A stretch of DNA of 64,000 nt from positions 1 to 64,000 of the forward strand of contig NZ_JMFO01000007.1 of assembly GCF_000714715.1 (NCBI RefSeq). Reading direction: 5' to 3'. The translations under genes and the position numbers were made by a program. Below are positions 37,529-46,337 of this stretch, piece after piece (the stretch's first letter is position 1; each line of letters starts with the position of its first letter). The stretch comes from Candidatus Magnetobacterium casense. GTDB taxonomy: Bacteria; Nitrospirota; Thermodesulfovibrionia; Thermodesulfovibrionales; Magnetobacteriaceae. Under the pieces are notes generated by a model. It was not told the DNA's origin and did not search any database. It worked only from the letters and a program-made list of their open reading frames with translations.

Positions 37529-38529
37529 TGTCGGCAAGTTTGCAAGAGGGGGGCCGGACTCCGGAAGCAATGACGCCAAGGTGCCCCGATGAGCTTATTT
37601 CGCACCTGCAGGAGGCGGATGACTTCCGCATAGCGGTTCACGTCTTTCCGGATGGCGATGCGATAGGCTCTGCGCTGGCGCTGGCTATGGGGCTTAGGGC
37701 GATGGGCAAGCAGGCGACGGTTTACTCAAAGGATGTCATCCCGCAGATGTTTGGATACCTGTCGGCAGTGGAGGACTTCAAGGATATAAGCGTTATCAGC
37801 CGGCCGGATACCACTAAGGCAACGCTCATTGTGGTTGATTGTAACTCACCGCAGCGGGCAGGGTTGCCGGAGGTGAGGTTTAAAAAGGCAATCGTAATAG
37901 ACCACCACCTGACCGAAACGGACTTTGGGGATATCAGGTGGGTCAAGCCCGATTATCCGGCCACGGGCCTTATGGTATATTTCCTGTTAAAGGCCCTGGG
38001 GGTCACGATAACCACCGATATTGCCACCAATGTCTATACGGCCCTGTGCATTGATACGGGTACCTTCAGGTTTTCCAACACGACGGCGGAGACCCTTCTG
38101 GTGGCTGCGGAGTTAGTCAATGCCGGCGTCAACCCTTCCAGTGTGGCCAATTATATATACAACACCTGGAGTGCGGCGAGGTTCCTGCTTCTCAAGGACG
38201 TGCTTAACTCCGTGGAGATACACAATAAGCTGGCGATGACGTTCATCACGGAGGCCATGCTCAGGCAGACAGGTGCGAAATCGGAGGACTCGGATAACTT
38301 TGTCAATTTCCCGCTAATGATCGAGAGTATTTCGGTGTCGGCGTTGTTCAAAGAAGTAGGCCCCGATAAGTGGAAGGTGAGTCTGCGCTCTCGTGGCGAT
38401 ATCGATGTTTCGGTCATGGCCCAGGAGTTCGGTGGAGGAGGTCACAGAAACGCTGCCGGCTTCAGGATCAGCGGCAGCCTCGTCAGCACCAGGCAGAGGC
38501 TGATAGAGTCATTCCAGGGGAGAAAATAA
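37528..38529 (+). CDS. nrnA: DHH-DHHA1 phosphoesterase (NrnA-like nanoRNase/pAp phosphatase)
   Basis: 333 residues. Metal motifs: HVFPDGDAIGSALALA (DxD), VVDCNSPQ (D), VIDHHLTE (DHH) and CIDTGTFRFSNTT; the C-terminal DHHA1 domain ends in EFGGGGHRNAAGFRI, the substrate-binding GGGH motif. It degrades 2-5 nt RNAs and pAp. It follows rbfA with a 1-nt overlap, a common arrangement (infB-rbfA-nrnA-truB), but truB is missing and the operon ends here with a terminator at 38626. Confidence 0.96.
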   Translation: MSASLQEGGRTPEAMTPRCPDELISHLQEADDFRIAVHVFPDGDAIGSALALAMGLRAMGKQATVYSKDVIPQMFGYLSAVEDFKDISVISRPDTTKATLIVVDCNSPQRAGLPEVRFKKAIVIDHHLTETDFGDIRWVKPDYPATGLMVYFLLKALGVTITTDIATNVYTALCIDTGTFRFSNTTAETLLVAAELVNAGVNPSSVANYIYNTWSAARFLLLKDVLNSVEIHNKLAMTFITEAMLRQTGAKSEDSDNFVNFPLMIESISVSALFKEVGPDKWKVSLRSRGDIDVSVMAQEFGGGGHRNAAGFRISGSLVSTRQRLIESFQGRK

Positions 38530-38544
38530 AGACAAACGCAAGAA

Positions 38545-38622
38545 TGGAGGGATCTGCCCTCCCTCAGACCCACCCGCAAGGGAGCACGGCCCCCTTGACC
38601 CCGTAAAGGGGTGGTTGGTTAA
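38545..38622. repeat. G/C-rich dispersed repeat, copy 5 (inverted)
   Basis: The reverse complement contains GGGGTCAAGGGGGCCGTG, CCCTTGCGGGTGGGTC and TGAGGGAGGG, the first module of copies 1 and 3. A short stem GGAGGG/CCCTCC (38546-38565) begins right after nrnA. It is followed by a separate terminator. Confidence 0.65.
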
Positions 38623-38625
38623 GTT

Positions 38626-38655
38626 GGGGCGTAGCCGCCCCTTTCTTTCTCTTTG
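38626..38655 (+). terminator. Intrinsic terminator of the infB-nrnA operon
   Basis: GGGGCG (38626-38631) and CGCCCC (38636-38641) enclose a 4-nt loop (TAGC), followed by TTTCTTTCTCTTTG. A TATAAT at 38657-38662 comes directly afterwards and may be a -10 box toward the HD gene. Confidence 0.75.
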
Positions 38656-38751
38656 CTATAATTATGGGCAAAATATCATCACAGGATTTTTTACAGGAAG
38701 AAACAATTTACGATATCGATTAAGGATGAGTAGTCAACAGACATATGTAAG

Positions 38752-39534
38752 ATGAACAGAGAAGACTTTGTTTCACTTAAGAGCTGGTTTAAGGACTTTT
38801 GCCAATCCTTCCATAGTGCAGAAAGAGAGGACCAGTTGAACATTGCATTGAAGGAGAGGCACTCCTTCAGCGTTTGGGAAAACATGGCGCTGATAGCACG
38901 GCAGCACCTCGACGGCGAAGGGGACGTCGTGCTTGCCGAGGCCGTGGGGCTGCTGCATGACGTGGGCAGATTCCCCCAGTACGCCCGGTACAAGACCTTC
39001 AGGGACAGCATCTCCGTCAACCACGGTACCCTGGGCATGGAAACCCTCATTAAGGAAGGCCCGCTTGCGCAGATGAACGACAAAGAGTATGCCATCCTCA
39101 CACAGTCCGTCAAGTATCACAACGCCTACAAGATTCCCCCCGAACTTGACGCTGAGACCGTGACGTACCTGAAACTCATCCGTGACGCCGATAAACTTGA
39201 CATCTGGCGGGTGTTTGTCGAGTACTTCGATACCGCTGAGGCCGACCGCCCCTCGGCAGCGGCACTTGGACTGCCCCTGGTTGGCGCCTGTAGTGATGCC
39301 GTATTGAGGTGTATTTACAACCGGCAAATGGTGGCCCTCAAGGACGTCTCCACGCTGAATGACTACAAGCTGCTGCAGTTGTCATGGATATTCGATCTCA
39401 ACTTCAGCACCTCACACAGGCTGCTGTTAGAGAGGGGATATATTGGCCGTATACTTGAAAATATGCCACAGGCTGATGGCCTTGAGGCTTTTTTGACAGA
39501 CTGCGTGCGGGAAAAAACCACGGTTGACTTTTAA
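38752..39534 (+). CDS. HD-domain phosphohydrolase
   Basis: 260 residues. Metal-binding pattern of the HD superfamily: His37 (LKERHSFSV), His69-Asp70 (GLLHDVGRFPQYARY), VNHGTLGMETL, SVKYHNAYKIP and IRDADKLDIWRVF. The C-terminal half is helical and has no second domain that I recognise. Such proteins cleave nucleotides, phosphoesters or cyclic nucleotides; the substrate here is unknown. No Shine-Dalgarno sequence is clear at ATG 38752. Its last codons contain the -35 box of the tol operon promoter. Confidence 0.87.
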   Translation: MNREDFVSLKSWFKDFCQSFHSAEREDQLNIALKERHSFSVWENMALIARQHLDGEGDVVLAEAVGLLHDVGRFPQYARYKTFRDSISVNHGTLGMETLIKEGPLAQMNDKEYAILTQSVKYHNAYKIPPELDAETVTYLKLIRDADKLDIWRVFVEYFDTAEADRPSAAALGLPLVGACSDAVLRCIYNRQMVALKDVSTLNDYKLLQLSWIFDLNFSTSHRLLLERGYIGRILENMPQADGLEAFLTDCVREKTTVDF

Positions 39535-39552
39535 GTAACGTTGTACTAAAAT
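39524..39552 (+). promoter_or_regulatory. Promoter of the tol-pal operon
   Basis: TTGACT (39524-39529) and TAAAAT (39547-39552) are spaced by 17 nt; the -35 box lies inside the 3' end of the HD gene. The tolQ start follows 26 nt later with AGAAGG as Shine-Dalgarno sequence. Confidence 0.6.
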
Positions 39553-39578
39553 ACCTCTTAGTAGAAGGTATAACAATT

Positions 39579-40223
39579 ATGGATCAAACAGCGTTTAGTT
39601 TAGTGCTCCAGGCAGGGGTTGTCGTAAAGCTAGTATTGGTGACACTGCTGCTGTTTTCAGGCATATCATGGGGTATCATCCTGACCAAGTGGAGGCACTT
39701 CTCCAAGGCCAAGGGAGAGACCCTTTCGTTTCTGAGGTACTTCAAGGCCGGCAAAGAGGCATCTGGGCTTAATAAGGTGGCCAGGGCATGCACTCTTAGT
39801 CCGGTGGCCAACATCTATAGGTCTGTCTATGAGGACAGGGACATCGAGGGCGTAGACGGATTACGACGGGCAGTACGCAGGTACGGCTCCATTGAAAGTG
39901 CCAAGCTCGAAAAGTATTTGGCCTTTCTGGCAACCACCGGCTCCACAACTCCGTTCATAGGGTTGTTTGGCACGGTATGGGGGATAATGAACTCCTTCAT
40001 GGGGATTGGTTCGGCGGGGTCAGCATCGCTGGCGGTGGTGGCTCCGGGCATAGCGGAGGCGCTCATCGCAACAGCCGCGGGGCTCGCAGCAGCCATACCT
40101 GCCGTTATGGGATACAACTTCTTCCTGAGCGTTGTGCGGACGCTCACGATAGAGATGGATGATTTCGCCGAAGACCTCGTTGCCTTCTTTCATGGGATGA
40201 TGGATGAAGATAGAAAGAGATAG
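39579..40223 (+). CDS. tolQ: Tol-Pal system proton channel subunit TolQ
   Basis: 214 residues with three membrane helices: about 10-35 (VVKLVLVTLLLFSGISWGII), 110-140 (FLATTGSTTPFIGLFGTVWG) and 150-175 (EALIATAAGLAAAIPAVMG). The last two carry the MotA/TolQ/ExbB pore signature. With TolR it uses the proton gradient to energise TolA during division. Its end overlaps tolR by 20 nt. Gene order tolQ-R-A-B-pal-cpoB separates it from an exbB homologue. Confidence 0.97.
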   Translation: MDQTAFSLVLQAGVVVKLVLVTLLLFSGISWGIILTKWRHFSKAKGETLSFLRYFKAGKEASGLNKVARACTLSPVANIYRSVYEDRDIEGVDGLRRAVRRYGSIESAKLEKYLAFLATTGSTTPFIGLFGTVWGIMNSFMGIGSAGSASLAVVAPGIAEALIATAAGLAAAIPAVMGYNFFLSVVRTLTIEMDDFAEDLVAFFHGMMDEDRKR

Positions 40224-40605
40224 ACGTGTCCTTGCCGAGATTAACGTCACCCCCCTGGTGGACGTTATGCTGGTGTTGCTGGTGATCTTTATGGTAACCG
40301 CTCCGATGATGAAACAGGGACTCGATGTAGACCTGCCAAAGACAAAGGGTACGTCTATGCCCAGTCAGGACAGGTTTACCATTACCATAAAAAAGACCGG
40401 CGATATCTATCTCAACAAAGAGCAGTTTACCATGCAACAATTGGTGCAGAAACTCAAGGCCATCAGTGCACGTAACCCCGATGTATACCTTGAGGCCGAT
40501 AAAGACGTCCCCTACGGTAAGGTTGCCGAACTAATGGCAGAGATAAAGACCGCAGGAATTGAAAAACTCGGCATGGTTACCGAACCGGTACAATCGAAAA
40601 AATGA
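40204..40605 (+). CDS. tolR: Tol-Pal system protein TolR
   Basis: 133 residues: cytosolic start RRVLAEINVTPLVDVMLVLL, whose Asp in the membrane helix is the proton-binding residue, then a periplasmic domain with DVYLEADKDVPYGKVAELM. It overlaps tolQ by 20 nt and shares its stop region with the tolA start (ATGA). Confidence 0.97.
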   Translation: MKIERDRRVLAEINVTPLVDVMLVLLVIFMVTAPMMKQGLDVDLPKTKGTSMPSQDRFTITIKKTGDIYLNKEQFTMQQLVQKLKAISARNPDVYLEADKDVPYGKVAELMAEIKTAGIEKLGMVTEPVQSKK

Positions 40606-41519
40606 ACAGACAACCAAATATAAACAGACAGCAAAATATCAGCAGGCGACCGGTTATAACCAGACAGCTCAATATCAACAGACAACCTAATATTATGACA
40701 AACACGGCGCTGTCATTTATACTCCATGCGGTGGTGTTTACGCTGCTGGCCTATACGGTGAAAAAGCAATCCCCGATGCTGATCCCCCCTGCGTATAAAG
40801 TAAGCCTTGTCTCTGTGGGTGATGGCGCCGGGGCTAAGGCATCCCAACCTCCGGTGAAAAAAGCGCCGGAACTACAACCGCCTGTAACAAAGCCTCGCGT
40901 GGAAAAACCGGAGGTGCAGCAACCTGTAGCCAAAAAGGACCCCCCGGTAAAAAAAGAAGAAAAAACCGTGCCCATCCCCAAGGAGGTACCAATTGCCAAA
41001 AAGGAACCGGTTAAGCCTGTTGCAGAGCCCAAAAAGGAAGACAAGGCAACGCCAGAACCAAAGCCCCAAGAACCTACGGTAAATGTCGAAGATACCATAG
41101 CGGCACTAAAAGCCAAAAAAAAGCTGCAACAGCAGAGCAAGCTGCGGTCTATGATAAGTCTCAAGGCCGATAGCAGCTCCAACAGTACTCAGGCGGCAAC
41201 ACAGCGTCCGGGTAGCAGTCCCTCTCTGTATGATTCACCCAACGGGGTTGAAAGCAACGATATATTGGCTCAATATATTGGCCTGGTTGGAACTCTGATC
41301 AGGAAGCAGTGGATATTTCCGGATTCTTCAAAAAAGGGCCTGGAAGCAATCGTCTTTTTTAGCATCACAAAGGACGGCAAGGTTGAACATGTAAAACTCG
41401 ATAAATCCTCCGGCAATACCTTCTACGACCGCTCCTGCCTCAGCGCAGTGAACAAGGCGGTTCCGTTGCCGGTTCCGCCGGTGGAAAACATGGAGGTCGC
41501 CATAAGGTTTTACCCATGA
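40602..41519 (+). CDS. tolA: TolA-like protein with TonB-type C-terminus
   Basis: 305 residues. Residues 2-31 are five copies of a 6-residue unit (NRQPNI, NRQQNI, SRRPVI, TRQLNI, NRQPNI) encoded by an 18-bp tandem repeat. A membrane anchor follows (TALSFILHAVVFTLLAYTV), then a long P/K/E-rich periplasmic stalk, and the C-terminal TolA/TonB domain (YIGLVGTLIRKQWIFPDSSK, IVFFSITKDGKVEHVKLDKS). It links TolQR in the inner membrane to Pal/TolB. ATG 40602 overlaps the tolR stop; ATG 40695 (MTNTALSF) would omit the repeat and give a conventional N-terminus, but no Shine-Dalgarno sequence supports it. Confidence 0.92.
   Translation: MNRQPNINRQQNISRRPVITRQLNINRQPNIMTNTALSFILHAVVFTLLAYTVKKQSPMLIPPAYKVSLVSVGDGAGAKASQPPVKKAPELQPPVTKPRVEKPEVQQPVAKKDPPVKKEEKTVPIPKEVPIAKKEPVKPVAEPKKEDKATPEPKPQEPTVNVEDTIAALKAKKKLQQQSKLRSMISLKADSSSNSTQAATQRPGSSPSLYDSPNGVESNDILAQYIGLVGTLIRKQWIFPDSSKKGLEAIVFFSITKDGKVEHVKLDKSSGNTFYDRSCLSAVNKAVPLPVPPVENMEVAIRFYP
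40605..40694 (+). repeat. 18-bp tandem repeat encoding the TolA N-terminus
   Basis: Five consecutive 18-nt units, each close to AACAGACAACCNAATATN, in frame with tolA. Units 1 and 5 are nearly identical, unit 3 is most diverged (AGCAGGCGACCGGTTATA). Unit-number changes would leave the frame open. Confidence 0.85.
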
Positions 41520-42796
41520 AGAAGTCAAGCTTAATAAACACATTACAACTGCTCGTATTGCTGCTGGTGCTGTGTGCAGGCAGCGTGGCCCAGGGCAGGG
41601 TCTACATTGATGTAACTTCCCCCGGGGGACGGAAGCTCCCCATTGCCGTACAGGACTTTACCGGCATTGCGGAGGGAACCGGGGTGTCGGATATAATAAA
41701 GTCCGACCTGCAGTTTACAAATCTCTTTTCGTTTGTTGATAAAAATGCCTTTATTGAGACGTCGGATACGCCATTTAATCCGGATAACTGGAGACCGCTT
41801 GGCGTGGAAGCCGTGGTAAAGGGCGTCTTTGAGGGAACCGCTGACTCCTCCCTCAGTGTAACGGTGTCGGTGTACGACGTCGTTGAGGCAAGGAATATAC
41901 TAAAAAAGAACTACTCAACCAGAAAGGACCTCCTGCGCCCCCTGGCACACAAAATAGCCGATGACATCTATGAGGCAATCACGGGTCAAAAGGGGATATT
42001 CAGTACCAGGATCGCATTTGTTGGTTACGACAGTGGTGAGGGCAGGTCTATATACCTCATGGACTTTGACGGACAACGCATAAAGAAAATCGTCAAAAAA
42101 AGCAGTCTCATCGCCAGACCACGCTGGTCACCCGATGGCAAGAGGTTGACATACTCCGCCATGAAGAAAGGGAAGTGGACTATTAATCTGTTGAACTTTG
42201 ACACGGCTTCCGAAACGGAGATATTCTCCTCTAAGGCAACCGACCTTGTTGGGGACTTTACCCCTGATGGCAAGGCTTTACTGCTGTCTTCCTCCAGTAA
42301 GGGGTCCCCGGACATCTACATGCTACAGCTCAACTCCAAGGTGCTGAACCCGCTGACATATGCCGATACGATAGAGGTCTCACCGGCCTCCTCGCCCGAT
42401 GGCAGACAGATAGTCTATGTCTCAAACAGGAGCGGCTCCCCACAGTTGTACATCATGAACTCCGATGGCAGCGATTCCCGCAGACTCACCTTTGAAGGCA
42501 ACTACAACACGGCCCCTGATTGGTCACCGGCAGGCGATCTGATCACCTTCTGTATGACGGCAGGGGGCAGGTTTCAAATAGCCACGGTAAAACCCGATGG
42601 CTCTGGTCTGACGGTCCTCACAAGTGCAGGTAACAATGAAGAGCCGGCGTTTTCACCCGATGGCAGATACATAGTGTTTACCTCGGACCGTGACGGTGCA
42701 AAGGGCGTCTATGCAATGAGTGTAAACGGAGAAGGACAACACAGGATATCACCAAAAAATATAAGGGCCCTTGGCCCTTCATGGTCACACAATTAA
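41516..42796 (+). CDS. tolB: Tol-Pal system beta-propeller protein TolB
   Basis: 426 residues. Signal peptide (LLVLLLVLCAGSVAQG), TolB_N domain (PIAVQDFTGIAEGTGVSDII) and a six-bladed WD40-like propeller with repeated PxWSPDG motifs: RPRWSPDGKRLTYSA, ASSPDGRQIVYVSNRSG, PDWSPAGDLITF, PAFSPDGRYIVFTSDRDG. It is periplasmic and binds Pal. It overlaps tolA by 4 nt (ATGA). Confidence 0.97.
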   Translation: MKKSSLINTLQLLVLLLVLCAGSVAQGRVYIDVTSPGGRKLPIAVQDFTGIAEGTGVSDIIKSDLQFTNLFSFVDKNAFIETSDTPFNPDNWRPLGVEAVVKGVFEGTADSSLSVTVSVYDVVEARNILKKNYSTRKDLLRPLAHKIADDIYEAITGQKGIFSTRIAFVGYDSGEGRSIYLMDFDGQRIKKIVKKSSLIARPRWSPDGKRLTYSAMKKGKWTINLLNFDTASETEIFSSKATDLVGDFTPDGKALLLSSSSKGSPDIYMLQLNSKVLNPLTYADTIEVSPASSPDGRQIVYVSNRSGSPQLYIMNSDGSDSRRLTFEGNYNTAPDWSPAGDLITFCMTAGGRFQIATVKPDGSGLTVLTSAGNNEEPAFSPDGRYIVFTSDRDGAKGVYAMSVNGEGQHRISPKNIRALGPSWSHN

Positions 42797-42809
42797 CGGA
42801 GGTTTTTGA

Positions 42810-43373
42810 ATGAAACGTTTGGCGGTTTTGATTTTTGCAGTGCTCTTTATAGTGAGCTGCGCACAAAAGGAGGTTGTAGTCCCTGATCAACCACCACCAC
42901 CACCTAAGGACAGTACCAGCAGGGATAAGGATGTCAGCTCTAAGGATAGTTCAAAGGACGGACGCGATACAACATCGATTGACAAAGATTCGATCAAGGA
43001 CAGAGGACTGACGGAAGAGGAAATTAGGGCGGCAATGCAGAATGTCTTTAAAAACGTAAACTTTGCTTACAACAGATATGACATCCTGGATGAGGCCAAG
43101 CCAATACTGCGCAAGATATCAGATTGGATGTTGGCCAATAAGTCGGCGAGTATCCTCATCGAGGGGCATTGCGACGAAAGAGGTACCAGCGAGTACAACC
43201 TTGCACTGGGAGACCAGAGGGCACAGGCTACAAAGGCCTTTCTGGTATCTTCAGGAGTTCCGGCAACGAGAATGGAAACGGTGACTTTTGGTAAGGAAAA
43301 ACCCCTATGCCCTGAACACAATGAGACCTGTTGGTCTAAGAACAGAAGGGCTTCTTTTGTAATCAGCAGGTAA
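42810..43373 (+). CDS. pal: Peptidoglycan-associated lipoprotein Pal
   Basis: 187 residues. Lipobox IVSC puts lipidated Cys17 at the N-terminus. A linker rich in Asp, Ser and Lys (residues 25-65) is longer than usual. The OmpA-like domain has VNFAYNRYDILDEAKPIL, LIEGHCDERGTSEYNLALG and NRRASFVI, with the diaminopimelate-binding Asp/Arg pair. It anchors the outer membrane to peptidoglycan. GGAGG stands before the ATG, 13 nt after tolB. Confidence 0.97.
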   Translation: MKRLAVLIFAVLFIVSCAQKEVVVPDQPPPPPKDSTSRDKDVSSKDSSKDGRDTTSIDKDSIKDRGLTEEEIRAAMQNVFKNVNFAYNRYDILDEAKPILRKISDWMLANKSASILIEGHCDERGTSEYNLALGDQRAQATKAFLVSSGVPATRMETVTFGKEKPLCPEHNETCWSKNRRASFVISR

Positions 43374-43394
43374 CTGCAGGCAGGAGGCGTTTAA

Positions 43395-44447
43395 GTGCGT
43401 TATAAGCCAGGACCATTGATACAACTATGCACGCTGGCAGTGGTGTCAGTTATCGCTAGTGGTTGTGCATCAACAGACGATCACAGCCAAATAAGAAATG
43501 AACTCAATGTGTTGCGTAGCGCTCAGTATACCCAAAAAGACGAACTACAGGAGGTAAAGAAGCGTTTGGCTGCTGTAGAGGCTCAAAAACAACAACAGCA
43601 ACAAAAGCCCGCAAAGCCCGACGTCTCTGACGCTATACGTGAAAGCCAGGAGAATCTGAACTCCAGGTTTGAGCATTTAAACAAAGAGATGCAGCAGTTA
43701 CAGGGTCGTTACGAGGAGCGAAAGTACTACGTAGACAAGATGTTTGGTGAGGGTAAAACAGACAGGGACGTTATTAAGGCTCAGATTGAGAACATTGAAA
43801 ATGAAATAAAAGAGCTGCAACTGAAAATGGGCAGAATAGATGCCACATTGCAGCAGAAGGGTATGACCGTAATCCCTCCCGGACGCGAAACGAACCGTGA
43901 ATTGCCTCAACCCACGCCTCCGCCTCCTACACCACAGGCACAACCGGAAAATGGTAACGTCAAGACCCTCTATGATGCAGCCATCAAGGACTTCCAGGAT
44001 GGCAAATTCAAAGAGGCCAGAGACAAGCTTACTCGCTTGATCAAAGACAATCCGGCAAACCCCCTTGCCGGCAACAGTCACTTCTGGATTGCCGAAACCT
44101 ACTACAGAGAAGGTAGCTATGAGGATGCCATACTAAGCTACGATGTAGTTGTAAAAAAATATCCGGGTAACAGTAAAATCCCTGCTGCAAAGTTGAAACA
44201 GGCACAGGCCTTTATTGAAATAAAGGACCCAAGAACTGCCAAGGTTATTTTGCAACAACTGATAGAGGAATTCCCAAAGAGTACGGAGGCCGAAACAGCC
44301 AAAAAAACCCTCCAGGGAATAACCACCACACCATCTCCTCGCAAAGTGGAACCTGTAAAAAAGCCCCAGGAAAGCAAAAAAACCGAACCACCAAAGACAA
44401 GACCCATCAGGCCTGTTGCTAACAACACTCAGCAATCCGACGAATAA
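43395..44447 (+). CDS. cpoB: Tol-Pal associated protein CpoB/YbgF
   Basis: 350 residues. N-terminal lipoprotein-type signal (VVSVIASGC, Cys24), unlike the soluble E. coli protein; coiled coil at about 30-145 (QKDELQEVKKRLAAVEAQ and IENIENEIKELQLKMGRID); proline-rich linker; C-terminal TPRs (YDAAIKDFQDGKFKEARDKL, HFWIAETYYREGSYEDAILS). CpoB coordinates peptidoglycan synthesis with outer-membrane constriction. The GTG start has AGGAGG 7 nt upstream. It ends the operon. Confidence 0.92.
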   Translation: MRYKPGPLIQLCTLAVVSVIASGCASTDDHSQIRNELNVLRSAQYTQKDELQEVKKRLAAVEAQKQQQQQKPAKPDVSDAIRESQENLNSRFEHLNKEMQQLQGRYEERKYYVDKMFGEGKTDRDVIKAQIENIENEIKELQLKMGRIDATLQQKGMTVIPPGRETNRELPQPTPPPPTPQAQPENGNVKTLYDAAIKDFQDGKFKEARDKLTRLIKDNPANPLAGNSHFWIAETYYREGSYEDAILSYDVVVKKYPGNSKIPAAKLKQAQAFIEIKDPRTAKVILQQLIEEFPKSTEAETAKKTLQGITTTPSPRKVEPVKKPQESKKTEPPKTRPIRPVANNTQQSDE

Positions 44448-44486
44448 CCAGGTGGCACACTAAAGTGGGGGGGACAATAAGGGTAC

Positions 44487-44510
44487 GGCAGGAACTTGCT
44501 CCTGCCTGTC
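44487..44510. terminator. Hairpin at the end of the tol-pal operon
   Basis: GGCAGGA (44487-44493) and TCCTGCC (44500-44506) form a perfect 7-bp stem with a 6-nt loop. The following bases are pyrimidine-rich but not a pure T run. It lies between converging genes and could serve both. Confidence 0.55.
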
Positions 44511-44553
44511 CTTTGCCTGTTCCCTCTCATCTTTCTTGTCTGAGGCACTTCAT

Positions 44554-46038
44554 TTAAACATCGGAGCCCCTCAGAAGGTGTCGTATGAACGTCTTTGCGG
44601 ACTTGAGATTTCTCCTGAACTCATGAACGCTCCCCAGAGACTGCCACAGCTTGTAGGCAATATAACTAGGGCGCAGGTAGAACTGCCTCCTGGCATAATC
44701 ACAGAAGCGGACAAGCTGTTCCGAGGACAGTGCGTGTGTCCTGATAACTGTGTTGTGTAACCCCGAGGGGGTCAACCACGCAGAGAAGTCCTGATTTTGC
44801 AACAATCCCTCCTGCTTGTACCAGTTGTACGCCACGGTTGCCGGGTAGACCATCACGGGATAAAACTGCACGGTGTCGGGGTTTAGCGACTTAGCAAGGG
44901 CCAAGGTCTCCTGCATCGTAGCGGTGGTCTCTGCGGGCAGCCCTACCATGAAGCATCCGTGGACCAGTATCCCGGCCCTGCGTGCATCACGCATAAAGCG
45001 ATGCATGATTTCGATGCTGACCCGCTTTTTCATGCCATCAAGGAGCAGTTGACTGCCGCTTTCAAACCCCACACACAACGCCCTGCATCCGGCGGCCTTC
45101 ATTGCCGCCATCGTGTCGTAGGTGAGATCGGCGCGTGCGTTGGCGCTCCAGGATATCCGCAAGCCCTCCCTGATTATCGCCTCAGAGAGCATCCTGCAAC
45201 GGTTGGTATTTACGGTGAAAGTGTCGTCTTCAAAAAATATTGCCCTTGCCTCCGGGAAGGACTTAACGATATAGCGCATCTCGGCAATAACGTTATCGAT
45301 ACTGCGAGTTCTGACCCTGTGTCCCATCATTGTCTGCGGATACAGGCAAAAGATGCATTCAAAAGGGCATCCCCGGCTGGTCGTTATCGTAACCATGGGG
45401 TAGAGGGCGTTGGGATTAAAATAATTGCGATGATTAAGAAACCGCCTATACATGGGACTGACAAATGGCAGGTCATCGAGGTTGTCTATCAACGGTCGTC
45501 TTCCGGTATCTGTAAAACCGCCACCATGTTCACCATCCTGGCCGGCATCCCGCAGCACAAGCCCCTTGACCTCCACCGGAGACGTTCCCTGCCGCAGCGC
45601 CACGGCAAGCTCCCTCAACGTGTAATCGTACTCGCCGACGGCTACGGCATCAACGGCCCTCTCCAGCATTAGCGATTCTCGTGCAAGTGCGGATACATGC
45701 GTCCCAACCATCACGATGAAGCTATCGGGTAGCGCCTTCTTGAGAGGGACACACATGGCAGCGTCGTTGTATATGCTTGGCGTGCTGGTGTCAACGACTA
45801 TCAGGCGAGGGCCAAATGCACGCACTCTGTCCGTAACAGCGTCGATGTTGATGTTGTCGGCAGGGGCATCGATGAGGTCTATCTCAAATCCCGCACCGGC
45901 AACAGTGGCTGCGGCATAGGATAACCACATGGGATAGTACAGCGTAGCGCTCTTGGTAACGGCAGGACTGCGCTGGCTGCGCGAAAAGCGCCTCAGAAAA
46001 GGCGGGTTGAGAAACGTCACCCGAAAGTCCCTGCTCAA
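44554..46038 (-). CDS. B12-binding-domain radical SAM protein (BchE/Hpn-like)
   Basis: About 494 residues. N-terminal cobalamin-binding-like domain (FRVTFLNPPFLRRFS, LIVVDTSTPSIYNDA, VGTHVSALARE, VGEYDYTLREL) and the radical SAM core with CPFECIFCLYP (CxxxCxxC), then FEDDTFTVN, LCVGFESGSQLLLDGMKK and CFMVGLPAETTATM. Enzymes of this class modify lipids, hopanoids, tetrapyrroles or glycan-linked products, mostly anaerobically; the substrate cannot be told. TTG 46038 has GAGGGGG 5 nt upstream and gives the normal start (SRDFRVTFLNPPF); GTG 46077 would add 13 residues. It stands alone, converging with the tol-pal operon. Confidence 0.87.
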   Translation of the reverse strand: MSRDFRVTFLNPPFLRRFSRSQRSPAVTKSATLYYPMWLSYAAATVAGAGFEIDLIDAPADNINIDAVTDRVRAFGPRLIVVDTSTPSIYNDAAMCVPLKKALPDSFIVMVGTHVSALARESLMLERAVDAVAVGEYDYTLRELAVALRQGTSPVEVKGLVLRDAGQDGEHGGGFTDTGRRPLIDNLDDLPFVSPMYRRFLNHRNYFNPNALYPMVTITTSRGCPFECIFCLYPQTMMGHRVRTRSIDNVIAEMRYIVKSFPEARAIFFEDDTFTVNTNRCRMLSEAIIREGLRISWSANARADLTYDTMAAMKAAGCRALCVGFESGSQLLLDGMKKRVSIEIMHRFMRDARRAGILVHGCFMVGLPAETTATMQETLALAKSLNPDTVQFYPVMVYPATVAYNWYKQEGLLQNQDFSAWLTPSGLHNTVIRTHALSSEQLVRFCDYARRQFYLRPSYIAYKLWQSLGSVHEFRRNLKSAKTFIRHLLRGSDV

Positions 46039-46265
46039 GCTATCCCCCTCATGAGTGCCTGACAGCAGCCAGTACACAGGGCACGGAGAGTTCCCTGGTC
46101 GTGTAATTTGCTCCCGCTGCCTTTCGCTTTTGCGATATCAAACCCATTGTGGTTTAATCTAACATTAGTTTTTCACCGTTGTCAAAATTTCTGGTAAGCA
46201 GAAGAGGATTAAAAAACTCTTGCTGTAAAAAATTTTGTCAGGAAGAAAAAAACACAGAGACTCTC

Positions 46266-46295
46266 TTGCTGTATTTACGTGAAATAATGTATAGT
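46266..46295 (+). promoter_or_regulatory. Promoter of the cNMP-binding regulator
   Basis: TTGCTG (46266-46271) and TATAGT (46290-46295), spacer 18 nt, about 42 nt before the ATG at 46338. Confidence 0.6.
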
Positions 46296-46337
46296 AATAA
46301 ATAGGTATGGGTTTATTTTTATAATTAGGGAAAAGTA

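Noticed and set aside
44536-44760. 74-codon plus-strand frame after cpoB
   Set aside because: It lies opposite the C-terminal coding part of the radical SAM gene and has no own features.
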